Below, one piece after another: positions 1-13,014 of a stretch of DNA of 64,000 bases. The stretch spans positions 77,107,764 to 77,171,763 of the forward strand of contig BTPG01000006.1 in assembly GCA_036245525.1 (NCBI GenBank), written 5' to 3'. Position 1 is the stretch's first letter. Each line of letters opens with the position of its first letter. The DNA is from Semisulcospira habei. Lineage: Eukaryota; Mollusca; Gastropoda; Semisulcospiridae. The translations under genes and the position numbers were made by a program. A model generated the notes under the pieces. That model was not told where the DNA came from and searched no databases. It saw only the letters and a list, made by a program, of their open reading frames with translations.

Positions 1-2
1 TT

Positions 3-1690
3 CAAGAAAAGCAAACCGTTCTTGATAGTGCCATCAGGGACACTGAGGTCATGGTAAAAAATGGCAAGTTAGCCGAAGAAAGGTGTTTAACAGCGGCTGA
101 ACAGTCGCACCACGCAGCTCTTGAACAACTGACCAAGGATCATGAGAAACGTATCAAAGAACATGAAACACTGAATAGACAAATGAACAAGCTAGCTAAA
201 ACCAAGGCCGGACACTCAGAGTGCTGAAATCACGGATCTTAAAGTTCAGTTTGATACTTTGTGTCGGTCACTGTCCCCCACCGCGCCCACTCAAACTGAT
301 GCCAGCCTGCACATTGACAAAGCCCTCATCTTAAGCGCCCAGTCATCCATCACCCCTCCGGCCCTACCTCAAGTATTGGAAGCTGGTCAGTCCACGCCAC
401 CAATCAGCCCTGGGGGGAATAGCTGTAGCGGGACCGGGACTGAAGGGGTGTCGGCTATTCCTATAAGTCGTCAGCCACCGCAGGATACTGTCCCGTTCAC
501 TGTGCGACTACCGGCTAAAGCCTGATTGGCGACTCTAACTTACAGCGGGTAGATCGCCGGAGACTGGATCCCAGCGGGGCCACGTGCGTTCGAACCCTGC
601 GAGGGGTGACAGTTGGACAGCTGGCAGTGGCCCTGAGTCATTGCGAACCACGTGCTGACATTGGACATGTAGTGGTCCACGTTGTACAAATGACTGCGCC
701 TCAGGCCATGACATTGACGTCATCCTGAGGGACTACAAGAGTCTGACACTAGCAGTCCGCCGTGCCTTCCCGTCTGCATCTGTCGCCTTAACCTCCGTCC
801 TTCCGCAAGGCCGGTGCCCCCTGCAGAAAGTGTGCACCAATAATAAACGTCTGGCAAAACTCTGCCGCCAAGAGAAGGTGCACTTTCTCCAAAAGACTGG
901 CCAGCAGGCGCAGTGGTTACATCACTGTTCAATAACGACAGACTTCATGTCAATGAGCGTGGTGCTGGTGTCCTGCTCCGTCTGGTCAAACAGTTTCTCC
1001 TTCAGGCCAGAGACCACAGGGAATCTGACACACAACAGCCTCGCGACCAGCGCGCCACCCGCCAAGTACTGAGCACATGTGCTTTTGACATGTTATGCTC
1101 GGACAGTGATCGTACTCAGGTAGTTAATTCTGCTGAGGGCCGGAGACCAGGACCTGGCCATCCCACTCAGAATTCAGACGGCACTATTCGCAAACCCTCA
1201 GTGACTTTTCCTGTCCGCCGTTGACAGCCCACAATACTCTGTTCTCACCTCTCAAAAACAGTAACAATACACATGACATTGATCCCTCAGCCTCTGGTGG
1301 ACGTCAAGCTACTGAAGCTGTTGGCATCCAGTCTTACGATGAACAGAGTGCACCGCCTGCCAATGAACTTACAGGTGCCAAACAGGGCGGGTCGGGTGCT
1401 GCTTTTGCCTCCAACTTACCTTTCTCCCAGCCGCTCCTTTACCACCGTGTGGAAGCGGGACCGGACCCCTTCGCTTCGTGTTTTCCCGGCAACTACGTAC
1501 GCCCTTCTGCCGGCTTCTGGCCGCAGGTCACACCACACGGACTACCCGTGCCATCGTTACCTGCACCCGACTTTTTCACCGTACCCAGTATCTTATCTGC
1601 AGTGGCTGGTCCCGTACCACTCAGGCGGCTTGCGGCCCCAAGTCATCTAGTGATTGGATTATGCCAGGGACAGCTGGGTACTGAGTGGTG
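3..1690 (+). pseudogene. ORF1 remnant: coiled coil plus SGNH esterase
   Basis: Bases 3-227 read as a charged, Leu/Glu/Lys-rich coiled coil that ends in a stop. The frame shifts to 259-525, a Pro/Ser-rich linker. An esterase starts at about 523 with the nucleophile block LIGDSNL and reads to a stop near 724. It resumes in other frames to about 1050, where the Asp-His block reads NDRLHVNE. A Pro-rich C-terminal part runs to about 1690. In CR1-type elements this domain belongs to ORF1, a nucleic-acid-binding partner of the ORF2 protein; its exact role is not settled. At least three frame breaks show decay. Confidence 0.7.
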
Positions 1691-2262
1691 TTGTCATTAA
1701 TATGTATTCATAGTGACATGTGAACTAGTTTAACAGGACACAAAGTGTGAGGCTTGTTGTTATCTGTTTGGATTCTACTGCCATATTTAGCCGATTGGTG
1801 CTGATTTTGTTGCGATAGACAGATATCTGGACTGAAATTACCGTGCTGAGCATTTTGGCTACGTTAATCTCATTTTACTTCTGACGCAGACGTCGTCTGT
1901 GATATGACTATGTATTTGCAAATGAGCAGCTTTCTGACTGAGCTAGAAATGTTTCTAGACAAAGTGTGACATTAAGCGGCTATTTTGAGAAGCTGCGTGA
2001 AAAGGAACACACGGATTTGTTTCATTGTCATATCCGGCCACTGTGCCTGACAGTGAATCTGCACTTTGGAATGTGAAACTAGTAAATTTTGGTTTTTAGT
2101 CATGTGTGGACTGAATAGAGCCGCTTATAACTTGAATGTACTCATTTGAGGCCGGAGTGTGACTGTATAGTGAAAGTTTTCGTGAAATCTTAGTTATCTA
2201 AATTGTTTTTCTTCTTCTGTACAAAGATCAGTCGTACAGACTTATAAGAGAAAGGATAACTA
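1691..2262 (+). other. spacer between ORF1 and ORF2 of element 1
   Basis: AT-rich sequence with stops in all frames. I see no gene or RNA here. It is taken as the inter-ORF region of element 1 because ORF1 remnants lie before it and ORF2 follows. Confidence 0.5.
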
Positions 2263-5194
2263 TTGACTATTGACTTTATAAAAAGGTCTTTTGTCGTCGT
2301 GTGTACACTAGTGTCTTATACAACGAACAATATGGCAAACGGATCCACTGGCTCAGCCACTCAAGGACTGAAAGTCGGACATTTAAATGTGTATCATTTA
2401 TATCCGAAAGTACATGATGTCTCCCTGTTTCTGAACCAGCCGTCACATTTCCACCTCTTTGGTCTCACTGAATCTCGTCTGAACTCTCGAATCACTGACG
2501 CATGTGTCAGTATTCCGAATTTTTCTCTTATTCGATGTGATGCAACTTCTCCTGGTCACACTGGGCTAGCTGTTTATGTGCACAGCACTGTTCAGCACAG
2601 GGTACGCAGACGTCTTGATCTTGAGACAAAGGAGGTGGAATGCGTGTGGTTGGAAGTCAAGCTTCCTAACACGTCGCCACTGCTAGTTGGCTTTGTGTAT
2701 AGGAATCCAGCATCCACTGCCGAGTGGTATGACGACTTTGTACAGGTGATGGATAAAGTGAATGACACAGGCAGGGATATACTCATTCTCGGTGATTTTA
2801 ACATTGACACCTCAAGACCCCATTCGATGTGGCAATGTACAACAATGCTGTTTGGACTTAAACAGATGATTACCACTGCAACCAGAGTAACCCACTCTTC
2901 GTGTACTTTGATTGACCACATCTATACTAACAAACCTCAAGCTATCATTGAAACTGATGTCCCTTCACTAGCTGTCAGCGACCACTTTCCCATCACCTGG
3001 ACATGGTCATGTTATGTTCCTAAACAGAGCCGAACCCAACATTTATACATTACTTATAGATGTTTTAGAAAACTAGATAGAGATAGTTTCCTTCATGACC
3101 TCAGTTTTTTGCCGTTCCATGAAGTTTACAATCACAATGACCCTGATGTAGCGCTTACACTGTGGCTTGAGCTGTTCTTCGGAGTGCTAAATAAGCATGT
3201 CCCTTTAAAAAGGAAACGAGTCCGGGGCCGTGAGCCCCCCCCCCCCCCCCCCCCCCACACACACACCTGGATTACGGAGGAGAGTAAAAAACCATGGAAG
3301 CCAGAAATCGAGCCAAGCGGGACAAAGATTTTATTGAGTTCAAAAGGTTACGTAACAGAGTCAAATACCTTATCCGGGAGGCACAAAAAGCACTGGTAGA
3401 GAAAACCATACGCGGCGAGAATCCGTCTTCAATATGGAAAGTTTTAAACTTACTAACTAACAATAGTAAAAATCGTTCTGCAAATACGACTGCCAACCTT
3501 ACAGCCGATGCATTTAACGACCACTTCATTTTAGCCCCGAAATCTTTACTACATGCTGAAGGTTTGAATCAGGTGGAACATGTCGCATCGCAGAAACTTA
3601 CTGACTTTTGTAAGCAAAGACTGTCCGCGGGCGATGCTTTTAATATCCCCTGCATCGCTGTACATGAAGTGGACAGATTTATCTCTAGTCTCAAGAACAA
3701 AAAGTCAGCTGGCATTGATGGTATCAATGGTTTTATTCTCGAACTTTCTCTTCCATACATTGTGGAAAGCTTAACTTATATTTACAACCTATGTATTCAA
3801 AATAATATTTTTTTCCGGCGGCTTTCAAAAAATCTAAAGTGGTACCTATACCTAAAACAAAAGACACATCTGATCCAATTAATTTTCGGCCTATATCCAT
3901 ATTATCTATTCTATCGAGCCTATTGAGAAGCATGTGCACAAACATCTTCTCGAATTTTTGGAAGAAAAGTCTCTCCTGAATAAATATCAATCTGGTTTTC
4001 GCCCTAAACATTCGTGTCACACTGCCTTGGTTCATATGATTGACACTTGGCTGCTGGACATCAACAGAAACAAAATGTCTGGTGCTGTCTTTCTAGACCT
4101 AAAATAAGCGTTCGACCTTATAAACCACGAAATTTTATTATAGAAACTAGACTGCTACTTTAACAATAACAGCACAGGGACACTCTCATTCTTTCGTTCA
4201 TTTATCATAGGGAGAATTCAAACTGTGTACATCAATGCTACCTTCTCTTCTGAAAAGCGTGTTGAGTATGGCGTGCCCCAGGGATCCATACTAGGACCGT
4301 TACTTTTGTGTTTGTTTATAAATGATCTTCCACTTTATATATCCAATCCAAATACCGAATGTGACATGTTTGCCGATGATTCAACTCTTCACGCTGGCGG
4401 GAAAACTGTACCTGAAATATCAAGCAATCTTCAGCTTAGTCTTCAGGAGGTCTCACTGTGGTGCAAAAATAATCAAATGCTTGTAAATCCATCCAAAACG
4501 AAAAGCATGCTAATCACAACACGCCAAAAGCATCAGCTCCGCCCCCATTCACGTAACCTCTCTTTTGATTCAGTTCCCATTGAGCAAGTCAAGGAATATC
4601 GCCTCCTCGGGGTAATTGTTGATGACCAACTGTGCTGGCTGCCCCATCTAACACAACTAGGGAAAACATTATCAAAGAAGCTATTTTTACTGTCAAGATT
4701 AAAATCTATCATTGATACTAAGACACGAAAGCTATTTTTCAACTCCTACATTAAACCTCACATTGACTACGCATCTACTATTTGGGACGGCTGTAGTAAG
4801 GCTAACCTTAAGCGGATTAATTCTCTATACAATCGTGCAGTTAAACTGATCCTCTCAATCCCCTCTCTAACTTTGGAGGAAAAGCTTCAGGCAACAGGGC
4901 TCCTTCCTTTACATCAACACCTTACGTTTAATAACTGCGTGCTTATGCACAAAGCACTGAACGAGAAAGCCCCCCCCCCCCCCCTCTACCTGGCTAAGCT
5001 TTTCACTGACAGCGAAAGGGTTTATAGCACTTTGAGGAACAGTCTCGTCATTGAACGGCCCCGAATTGTTTAAATCCAGCCTTTCTTACGCGGGTGCCTT
5101 TTCATGGAACTCACTTCCTCCACATATACAGCAAACGAGACATCTTCCATTGTTTAGGACGAAAGCTTTTAAATACATCTCTGAGCAAACTTGA
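2263..5194 (+). pseudogene. ORF2 of CR1-like element 1: endonuclease and reverse transcriptase, broken
   Basis: The endonuclease (about 2365-3030) shows GHLNVYHL, the catalytic Glu in LTESRL, GDFNID and SDHFPI. A poly-C tract at 3235-3256 is followed by a frameshift near 3290. The linker and first RT blocks lie in 3294-3810, and the frame shifts again near 3815. RT motif A (FLDLK then AFDLI) is split by an in-frame TAA near 4105. Motif B (GVPQGSILGP) and motif C (MFADDST) are readable in 4225-5073. A last shift in poly-C/T gives the C-terminal part (SLSYAGAFSWNSLPP) to a TGA at 5192-5194. Such an enzyme copies its own RNA at a nicked target; this copy cannot. Confidence 0.88.
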
Positions 5195-5641
5195 AAGAAA
5201 CGTAGATAATATGTCCAAATGAGTCATGTCAATGATTTCCTGTGGTCCTCCGTTTTGCACTTGTTAGCTTTTACATAATATCTCTCTTTATCGTGGTGTT
5301 TTGCCTGCTCACTAAATTCCTACACATGAGTAGCTGTATCATAAGTGTGCAGTCGTTTTCTATAAACACACTTTACATCGCACCCCCCCCCCCCACCCCC
5401 CAAAGACCCTGTCATTTGTGTGTGTGTAATCTTCAGCGACTTTGGAACTTGTATCGGAATGTAACACAAGTGACCTGTGGTTGTAGCCGCTTTTTTGTGC
5501 TGTTAACATATTGTTTTAATGTTGCTTTTAATGTTGTAGTTTAGCAAGGACAAACACGAAAAGAGGCCTGTGCGCCTATTGTTTCCATCATCGAGAAATA
5601 AAGTATCATTCATTCATTCATTCATTCATTCATTCATTCAT
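5195..5641 (+). repeat. 3' UTR and (ATTC)n tail of element 1
   Basis: Non-coding, with a poly-C run at about 5383-5400. It ends in GGCCTGTGCGCCTA (about 5566), then AATAAAGT and about nine ATTC units (5609-5645). The short-unit tail is typical of CR1/L2-group 3' ends. Confidence 0.75.
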
Positions 5642-5648
5642 TCACTCT

Positions 5649-5717
<69 letters not shown>
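5642..5717 (+). repeat. (CT)n microsatellite
   Basis: A nearly pure CT tract directly after the (ATTC)n tail. Other CR1-like tails in this window also run into CT/GA tracts. Confidence 0.95.
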
Positions 5718-5720
<3 letters not shown>

Positions 5721-6297
5721 CTGATATTTGGAGTGGAGGATGATGTCATCCATTGCTTTATTTTTTAATAGTAAACATAGACTTTCAGACTTACAGACTT
5801 TTGTGACGTTTTCGATTGACAAGATGATTTGCTTTTGCATAAACTTATTATCACAGACTGTTGCATGGCGTCTCATTTATACCTCGAATGTCAGTGACTT
5901 TTTCTTCGTACACGGTAACTTTTACAACTACGTATGTTGTTGCATGGACCCAAAGGGACCTGCCTTCAAGCCTGTGACTGGACTATAACATAGAGCACGG
6001 TGGACTTTTATTGCGTTGCTTGACAACCTTGCTTATCCCTGCTTTCCGGAGAAAAGCTAACCAGTGCGTCTGTGCAGGCTGAAACAATTCAACGCTCGAG
6101 TGGTTTCTCAGTCGGCTAATCCGAACAAAAGAGTGACGGATTGTATTGCCTGCGTGTTGTCTGCTGTGTTTGCGCTAGTAAACCGCCAGCAATCACGTGT
6201 GAAGATTCTTTTGAGCGTGTAGTAGTTTGTTTGCACCGCCTACAGCTCTTGACTATTGGAATCCTCTAGTACCAATTGGATACTTAGACACTTTATG
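5718..6297. other. no gene seen; possible 5' flank of element 2
   Basis: No convincing ORF or RNA. If the 13-bp repeat at 6298-6310 and 9179-9191 marks an insertion, this stretch was continuous with 9192 onward and part of it may be the 5' UTR of CR1-like element 2. Confidence 0.4.
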
Positions 6298-6310
6298 TTG
6301 TGTAATTACA
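6298..6310 (+). repeat. putative target site duplication, left copy
   Basis: The 13 bases TTGTGTAATTACA recur at 9179-9191. They flank the Penelope-like element exactly. Confidence 0.6.
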
Positions 6311-6389
6311 CGACATCATCTTCCAACCCTTTGTCCAGTCTCTACCTACCTACATTAAAGACACCAACCATGCTCTAGAGATCATAGAC

Positions 6390-7776
6390 CAAGTCAACCA
6401 GAAACAACTTTTCAAACCTGAACTGTTGTTTTCCCTTGATGTCACTTCACTATATACTGTTATACCGCACAATGACAGCCTCAATGCACTTGCATACTTC
6501 CTCAACCAAAGAAGTAATAAACAACCTCCTACTCATACACTTCTACGTCTGGCTGAATTGGTTCTCTCTCTTAACAGTTTCACCTTTGATGGCGTCACCT
6601 TCGCTCGGCGTAGCGATGGGCACAAAAATGGGACCCAGCTATGCTTGCCTTTTCATGGGTTTCCTTGAGCAACAGATTCTTCAGCAATACACCGGGCCTG
6701 TCCCTGAGATGTATAAACGCTACATCGATGACGGTTTAGGAGCTACACACATGACCCAAGCTGCACTTTTAGACTTCATTCACTTCGTGCAGGACTTCCA
6801 CCCATCCATCAAGTTCACATACACTATATCAGCTACTTCAGTCGACTTTCTAGACATGAACATCAGGATTGACTGCGGAATGTTGAAAACTTCAATACAT
6901 TACAAACCTACCGACTCACATTCCTACCTCGACTACCGATCTTCTCACAACCCCAAAACTAAAAACAGCATCCCATATTCCCAGTTTCTTCGGCTAAAAA
7001 GAATATGTTCCGAAGAATCAGATTTTGATGTTCAATCCAAAGAAATGGCTGGATTTTTCATCGACAGACATTACCCACATACTGTTGTTCAAGGATCTCT
7101 CCAAACGGTACAAAAACTTAGTCGCGCGCGTACACTGCAGACTAAACCTACCGCTGATAGTGACAGGCCTATCGTAACCATGATCTACCATCCCCACACC
7201 AATCCGGTTCGTAAAATCCTTCTTTCTAACTGGGGTCTTTTGTCATCCAGTCAAGAATCTGCTGCTATCTTTTCTGAACCTCCGTTGGTAGCTTTCGAGA
7301 GGGATATTAATTTGCGGGACATGCTTGTTCGCTCTACTCTCAAGCCTCGTCATACCACCAGACCCTCCGGCTCCACTCTGTGCAATGTTCCTAATTGCAA
7401 GACGTGTCCTTTTATTTGCCCTTCCACCGTGGTGAATGGTCCACGTTACAAATTCAACATAGACAGATACTTCACGTGTCAAACCACCAACGTGATTTAT
7501 GTCATCTCCTGTGTGAAATGCGGCCAACTCTATGTTGGAGAGACGGATAGAACCATCAACGACCGTTTCAAAGAACATCTTCAGTCTGTCAAGTACCAAT
7601 ACAACAGACCGGTCGGACGACATTTCAATCAGGCCGACCACTCCGCCTCCGACATTCGGGTTAAGGGCCTCTGGCTTATGCAAGCCAGTAATGTCTGGGC
7701 CAGAAAAGACCGTGAAAAATTTCTGATTAATAAACTGCGCCCTGTAGCGCCACTCGGGATGAATATGAAAGATTAA
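6390..7776 (+). pseudogene. Penelope-like RT with GIY-YIG endonuclease
   Basis: RT motif A (FSLDVTSLYTVIPH) lies at about 6428-6470 in one frame. A frameshift near 6590-6610 moves reading to the long frame that ends at 7776. That frame has GVAMGTKMGPSYA, the catalytic YIDDGLG at about 6722, the block VDFLDMNI and the block HYKPTDSHSYLDYRSSHN. A Cys-bearing linker follows (CNVPNCKTCPFIC). The GIY-YIG domain shows VIYVISC and LYVGETDRTINDRFKEH at about 7495-7580. This RT plus C-terminal GIY-YIG order is diagnostic for Penelope-like elements. The 5' truncation and the frameshift make it non-functional. Confidence 0.9.
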
Positions 7777-8149
7777 CTTTTTTACCTTGCTTGTGTCTGC
7801 TAACTGTACCTTTACCTTACTGTATCGCTTCTGTTTTACTACTCACTAACCAGATAGATGAGGTTGGCGCTGGTTGATATGTACATTTCCTTTGGGGACT
7901 TTCTCAGCGCTGGCCATACGTTTAGTTGGATCCCTTGCCCTTCCCTTTCGGGCACCCGGTCTCCGGCTCACGGAGTGATACGCGGTTTTGGGGCGGGGCG
8001 ATCGTGTGCATCCCTTGGGGATGTATGTGGTCGTCTTGTTGCGTGACTGTGTGTTTTTCTGTGGGCTGGTGGGTGCCTGTTGGGTTGGGCTGGTGGCTCT
8101 GGCTGGTTGTCTTCCGCCCCCACCCCACCCTTTTTTCTTTTTTTTTTCC

Positions 8150-8153
<4 letters not shown>

Positions 8154-8236
<83 letters not shown>
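8154..8236 (+). repeat. (CT)n microsatellite
   Basis: Long CT run followed by a short TA run, inside the 3' UTR of the Penelope-like element. Confidence 0.95.
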
Positions 8237-8245
<9 letters not shown>

Positions 8246-8689
8246 CTCTCTCCCTCTTTCTCTCTCCCCCCCCCTACCCTCTTTAACACTTCTCTCTAGC
8301 CATCTTTCTCTCTTTACGCTTTTCCCTTTCCCCTTCTTCCCCTTCCTCCTCCCCCCCCCCTCCGCCCCCGTCTCTCTCTCTCTCTCTTTCTCTCTCCCTC
8401 CCCCCCTCCCCTTATTTTTGGAGTTACCCTTGAAGACGGATTCACAACTACCTACTCTCCACTATTACCAATATTCTCTCACTGAATTTGATTATTTGCT
8501 TTGTTTTAATGACTTATTACTTGTTGTGTACCGTGCTAAATGCTGGTTTTTTTCCCCCGGGGTCCTCCCGTATTTCCCCGAGGTAGTCCTCAACTTGAAG
8601 GTGATATAAAGTTTGCCTTCGGGTTGGTGTTTAGCAGGCTTTGTGTATTAGACACTCTGCCTACTTCGTGCCCAAGGGTACTCCCCGTT

Positions 8690-8728
8690 CGTTCTCTCTC
8701 TCTTTTTCTCTCTCCGTCTCGCTCTCTT

Positions 8729-8808
<80 letters not shown>
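8690..8808 (+). repeat. (CT)n microsatellite
   Basis: Second long CT run in the same 3' UTR. Confidence 0.95.
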
Positions 8809-8809
<1 letters not shown>

Positions 8810-9178
8810 GGCCTCACCTACACGCCTTTTCTTTTGCTCGCTCCTGCACGTGCTTGCACACACTCTTGTCTCTCGTGTTCAGGTTCTTTCCGAGTCTCTC
8901 TCTTACGACTTTTCCGTTGACGTCATTTTTACTTTTTCCGGACTTTTGTTCTTCCTTTTCTTTTATTTACGTCACCTCCTTCAGTTGTCACATTCCTTCT
9001 GCCAATGAAGATAAGTAGCGGCTAATCTCTATGTTTGTTTGTTTGTCTATTTTGACAAAGGGTATTTAACCGAAATATTAATAAATTGTGTTGTACCCGT
9101 CTTTTCTAAGCGTGTTTCTTTCTCCGTTGGGTACTTCTTTGCATATTACACGCTTGGCAGTCACCTTTTTGGTCTGGA

Positions 9179-9191
9179 TTGTGTAATTACA
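9179..9191 (+). repeat. putative target site duplication, right copy
   Basis: Same 13 bases as 6298-6310. Confidence 0.6.
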
Positions 9192-9255
9192 TGCTAGGCG
9201 TTAACACGATTTTCTTTCTTCAGCCCACACATTGTTTTCTTGATTTTTTTTTTTT

Positions 9256-12137
9256 TTGGTATTTGTTGTTATTATTGGTTTTGCATTGTTCTGCTTGACT
9301 ATCTATACGTTCCCTTTTAATATGTCAACAGGTGGTAACAGCATTCATTTTTTTAATATCGGTCATCTTAATGTGTATCACTTTTGTCACAAAATACCAG
9401 ATATAACTATTCTCAGAAACCAGCCATCACCATTTCACATTTTTGGATTTACGGAATCTCGTCTAACAGCGAACATTAGAGACCATGCCATAGCTAAATA
9501 CAATTACTCCATTTTCAGGCGAGATGCATCTGCTCCCGGCCATACTGGCCTAGCAGTGTACGTACACAATTCCCTTAACAACTATGTAAAGAGGCGTTGT
9601 GATTTAGAATCCTCTAATATAGAGTGCATGTGGCCAGAAGTTAAAACGACCAAGTCCTCGCCTGTTCTGATAGGTTTTGTATATAGAAACCCAGCGGCCT
9701 CAGCCTCCTGGCAGGACGAGTTTGTATTAATGATGAATGTGGTTCAGGAGTCCAAAGGTGATGTACATATTTTGGGAGACTTCAACATAGACTTGCAAAA
9801 GCAAGGATACACTTCGTGGAGATCCATGTTGAATTTTTTAGGGTTGAAACAGCTTGTCCAGTCACCTACTAGAGTTACTTCCTCATCTTCAACGCTAATA
9901 GACCATGTATATACCTCAAATGTCAGCGTTGTAAAAAATGTTAGCGTACCTAATACTTCCATTAGTGATCACTTTCCTGTTTGTTTTACGTTGTCTGTTA
10001 GGTTAGCTAAACAGTCAATCAAAGGACACACTACCATAATGTATAGAGTAGCATAATGTATAGATGTTTTAAAAAATTCGACCAAACTGCTTTATATGCC
10101 CTATTTTTAGTACCATTTAATGATATACAAAATTGCAAAAACCCTAAAGATGCCCTGTCACGCTGGTATGAACTGTTTCTCGCCGTTCTGGATAGACACG
10201 CGCCTAAGCGCATTAAACGCGTAAAATATCCTGGTTCTCTGGTGAGATAAAAGAAGCAATGGAAGTAAGAGATGAATTAAAACGAGACAAGAAATTTACT
10301 GAATACAAGAAGCAGCAAAACCATGTCAAATCTCTAGTTCGTAAAGCACAGAGGCAAAATGCAGAACAGGTTATTGCCGACGGCAAAGACATCCGTTCAG
10401 TCTGGCAAGTAATAAACAATTTCACCAAAGGTAACAGTAAACGATCGCCTCATATTCTGCCCGATCTTACTGCAGATGCGTTCAACGCTGACTTCATAAC
10501 TGTTGCTCAAACTCTGGCGAAGTCAAATACACCTAACCCTGTAAACTACACTTGCTCTCATCAACTACGTCACCATAGTCAACAGAGAGCCTGCGGCCCA
10601 TTTTTAGTACCGCTTATGACTGCCCTAAACGTAGGTAAATCTACTTCCAGTTAAAAAACAAATCGTCTTGCGGTCCAGATGGTATTAGTAGTCAAATTTT
10701 AAAACTATCTCTGCCATACGTCGTCGAATCCCTGACCTTTATTTATAATTTATCGATCAGACAGAACGTTTTTCCCGACGAGCTAAAAAAAGCGAAGGTA
10801 ATCCCTCTTCCTAAAAGCAAAGATTTTTACAACCTAAACGAGTACAGACCCATTTCCATATTATCCTGTATTTCAAAACCGCTCGAGAAACATATCCATA
10901 CTCATCTTCTAAACCTTCTGGGGCAAAACTATCTGATAACTGCAGCACAATCAGGATGTCGACCTCTACATTCGTGCCAAACTGCCCTCAATCATTTAAT
11001 TGATAAATGGCTCTCTGCCATAAATGACAGTAAAGTATCAGGTACAATCTTTCTTTACCTGAATAAAAGCTTTTGATCTTGTCAACCACTCTATCCTACT
11101 AAAAAAAACTACCATTCTATCACATTGACTCAAATACTGTCTCCTTTATATCTTCCTATCTCAGGGACAGAACGCAGAAAGTACTGCTAAATGGCAAATA
11201 TTCCTCTGATGGGTTAGTAACTTTCGGTGTTCCACAGGGGTCTATTCTAGGGCCTTTATTATTTTATCTATTTATGAATGATCTGCCATTGTGCATATCT
11301 CATTTAGACGCAAACTGCGATATGTTCGCAGATGACACGACCATACACACATCTGATAAAGATATCGCAGTTATTAATAAGGTACTCCAACAAAGTCTTG
11401 ATGAAGTAACAGGGTGGTGCAGTGAAAATCACATGATTATTAGTATTCCAAAGACAAAGAGCATGTTAATTACTACACGTCAGAAACACCAGCATGGCCT
11501 ACCACCTTTATCACTCTCCTTAGATAGCCAGCCTGTAGAACAAGTAACTAGGCATCGCTTATTAGGCGTTATAGCGGACAACCAACTAAGCTGGGAGCCG
11601 CATACTGACTCTATATGCAAAACAATCTCCAAAAATCTGTTCCTGTTATCAAAACTACGCCATATAGTTAATACTGATATCCGTAAACTCTTTTTCCATG
11701 CGCATATCAAAACGCATTGTGACTACAGTTCTACCGTCTGGGATGGATGCAGCGAAGTTCACATGAAAAAAGTTAATTTCTTGTATCGTCGGGGCATTAA
11801 ATTAATACTTCCCGGTCCTACTTCGACTGACGAAAAATTTAAATCTCTCAAGTTACTGACATTGAAAAAACAGTTTGAATTTAATCGCTGTTTTCTACTG
11901 CACAAAATCATGCACGGAAAAGCCCCACCCTATCTAAAAACTCTATTTTCCGACAATAATAGGATAAACACGAGAAATAGTTCGATCCACCTTCCAAAAA
12001 TTAGATTAGACATCTGTAAAACCAGCCTGTCCTTTTCAGGCGCTAAAGCGTGGAATATGTTACCTCCACACCTAAAATCAATTTGTAAGATTAGCGTCTT
12101 CAAAAATCGTCTCCATAAATATTTACTTCAGAAGTAA
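9256..12137 (+). pseudogene. ORF2 of CR1-like element 2, broken
   Basis: The endonuclease is open in 9256-10056: GHLNVYHF, GFTESRL, GDFNIDL and SDHFPV. A stop near 10055 is followed by a shifted linker in 10056-10250 and 10259-10654. RT blocks 1-4 (about 10650-11270) are spread over frames; motif A reads FLYLNKSF with a shift just before DLVNH near 11070. Motif B (FGVPQGSILGP) leads into the frame 11274-12137, which has MFADDTTIH, KTKSMLITTRQKH and the C-terminal block LSFSGAKAWNMLPPHLKS. Function would be target-primed reverse transcription; several shifts rule it out here. Confidence 0.88.
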
Positions 12138-12263
12138 TAGTATGTTCAGCTCCCTTATGCATTCATACAGTTAGTGACAAGTTTCCTATTACCTTATACT
12201 CTTCTACTGTTGCTGCAGATTATGTATAGTTCGACTGTCTGCATTAACATGTCAGGTTCATAA

Positions 12264-12392
<129 letters not shown>

Positions 12393-12394
12393 TT

Positions 12395-12972
<578 letters not shown>

Positions 12973-13014
12973 CACCCTCACATACACACACCTGAACATA
13001 CGCGCAAGTTAGCC

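Larger units (their letters stand above)
1..5641 (+). mobile_element. CR1-like non-LTR retrotransposon, element 1 (5' end outside window)
   Basis: The order is ORF1 remnants (coiled coil, then SGNH esterase), a spacer, ORF2 (APE endonuclease then reverse transcriptase), a 3' UTR and an (ATTC)n tail. An esterase in ORF1 and a microsatellite 3' tail are known traits of the CR1/L2 group. Frameshifts and stops in both ORFs make it inactive. The last bases before the tail (GGCCTGTGCGCCTA, then AATAAAGT) recur in a minus-strand fragment at 23262-23405, so the two belong to related families. The clade call rests on domain order and motif wording, not on a tree. Confidence 0.85.
6311..9178 (+). mobile_element. 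Penelope-like retroelement, 5'-truncated
   Basis: It contains a reverse transcriptase fused to a GIY-YIG endonuclease (about 6390-7776), then a long 3' UTR with two CT tracts. The 3' end (9055-9100) reads GACAAAGGGTATTTAACCG and then AATAAATTGTG, the kind of terminal wording usual for Penelope-like elements. It lies between 13-bp direct repeats at 6298 and 9179, inside the upstream region of CR1-like element 2. The 5' end falls within the RT, so much of the ORF is missing. Confidence 0.88.
7777..9178 (+). other. 3' UTR of the Penelope-like element
   Basis: Pyrimidine-rich and without a supported gene. The ORFs across the CT tracts are low-complexity artefacts. I looked for a hammerhead core (CTGATGA with a downstream GAAA) and did not find a convincing one. 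Confidence 0.6.

Noticed and set aside
7845..7930. Possible hammerhead ribozyme in the Penelope-like element
   Set aside because: ATGAG and a later stem-like region are present, but the CTGATGA core and the GAAA partner are not both there.
7846..8920. Several Ser/Leu- or Arg/Glu-rich ORFs over CT tracts
   Set aside because: Low-complexity translations of (CT)n inside the Penelope-like 3' UTR. No domain or start context supports them.
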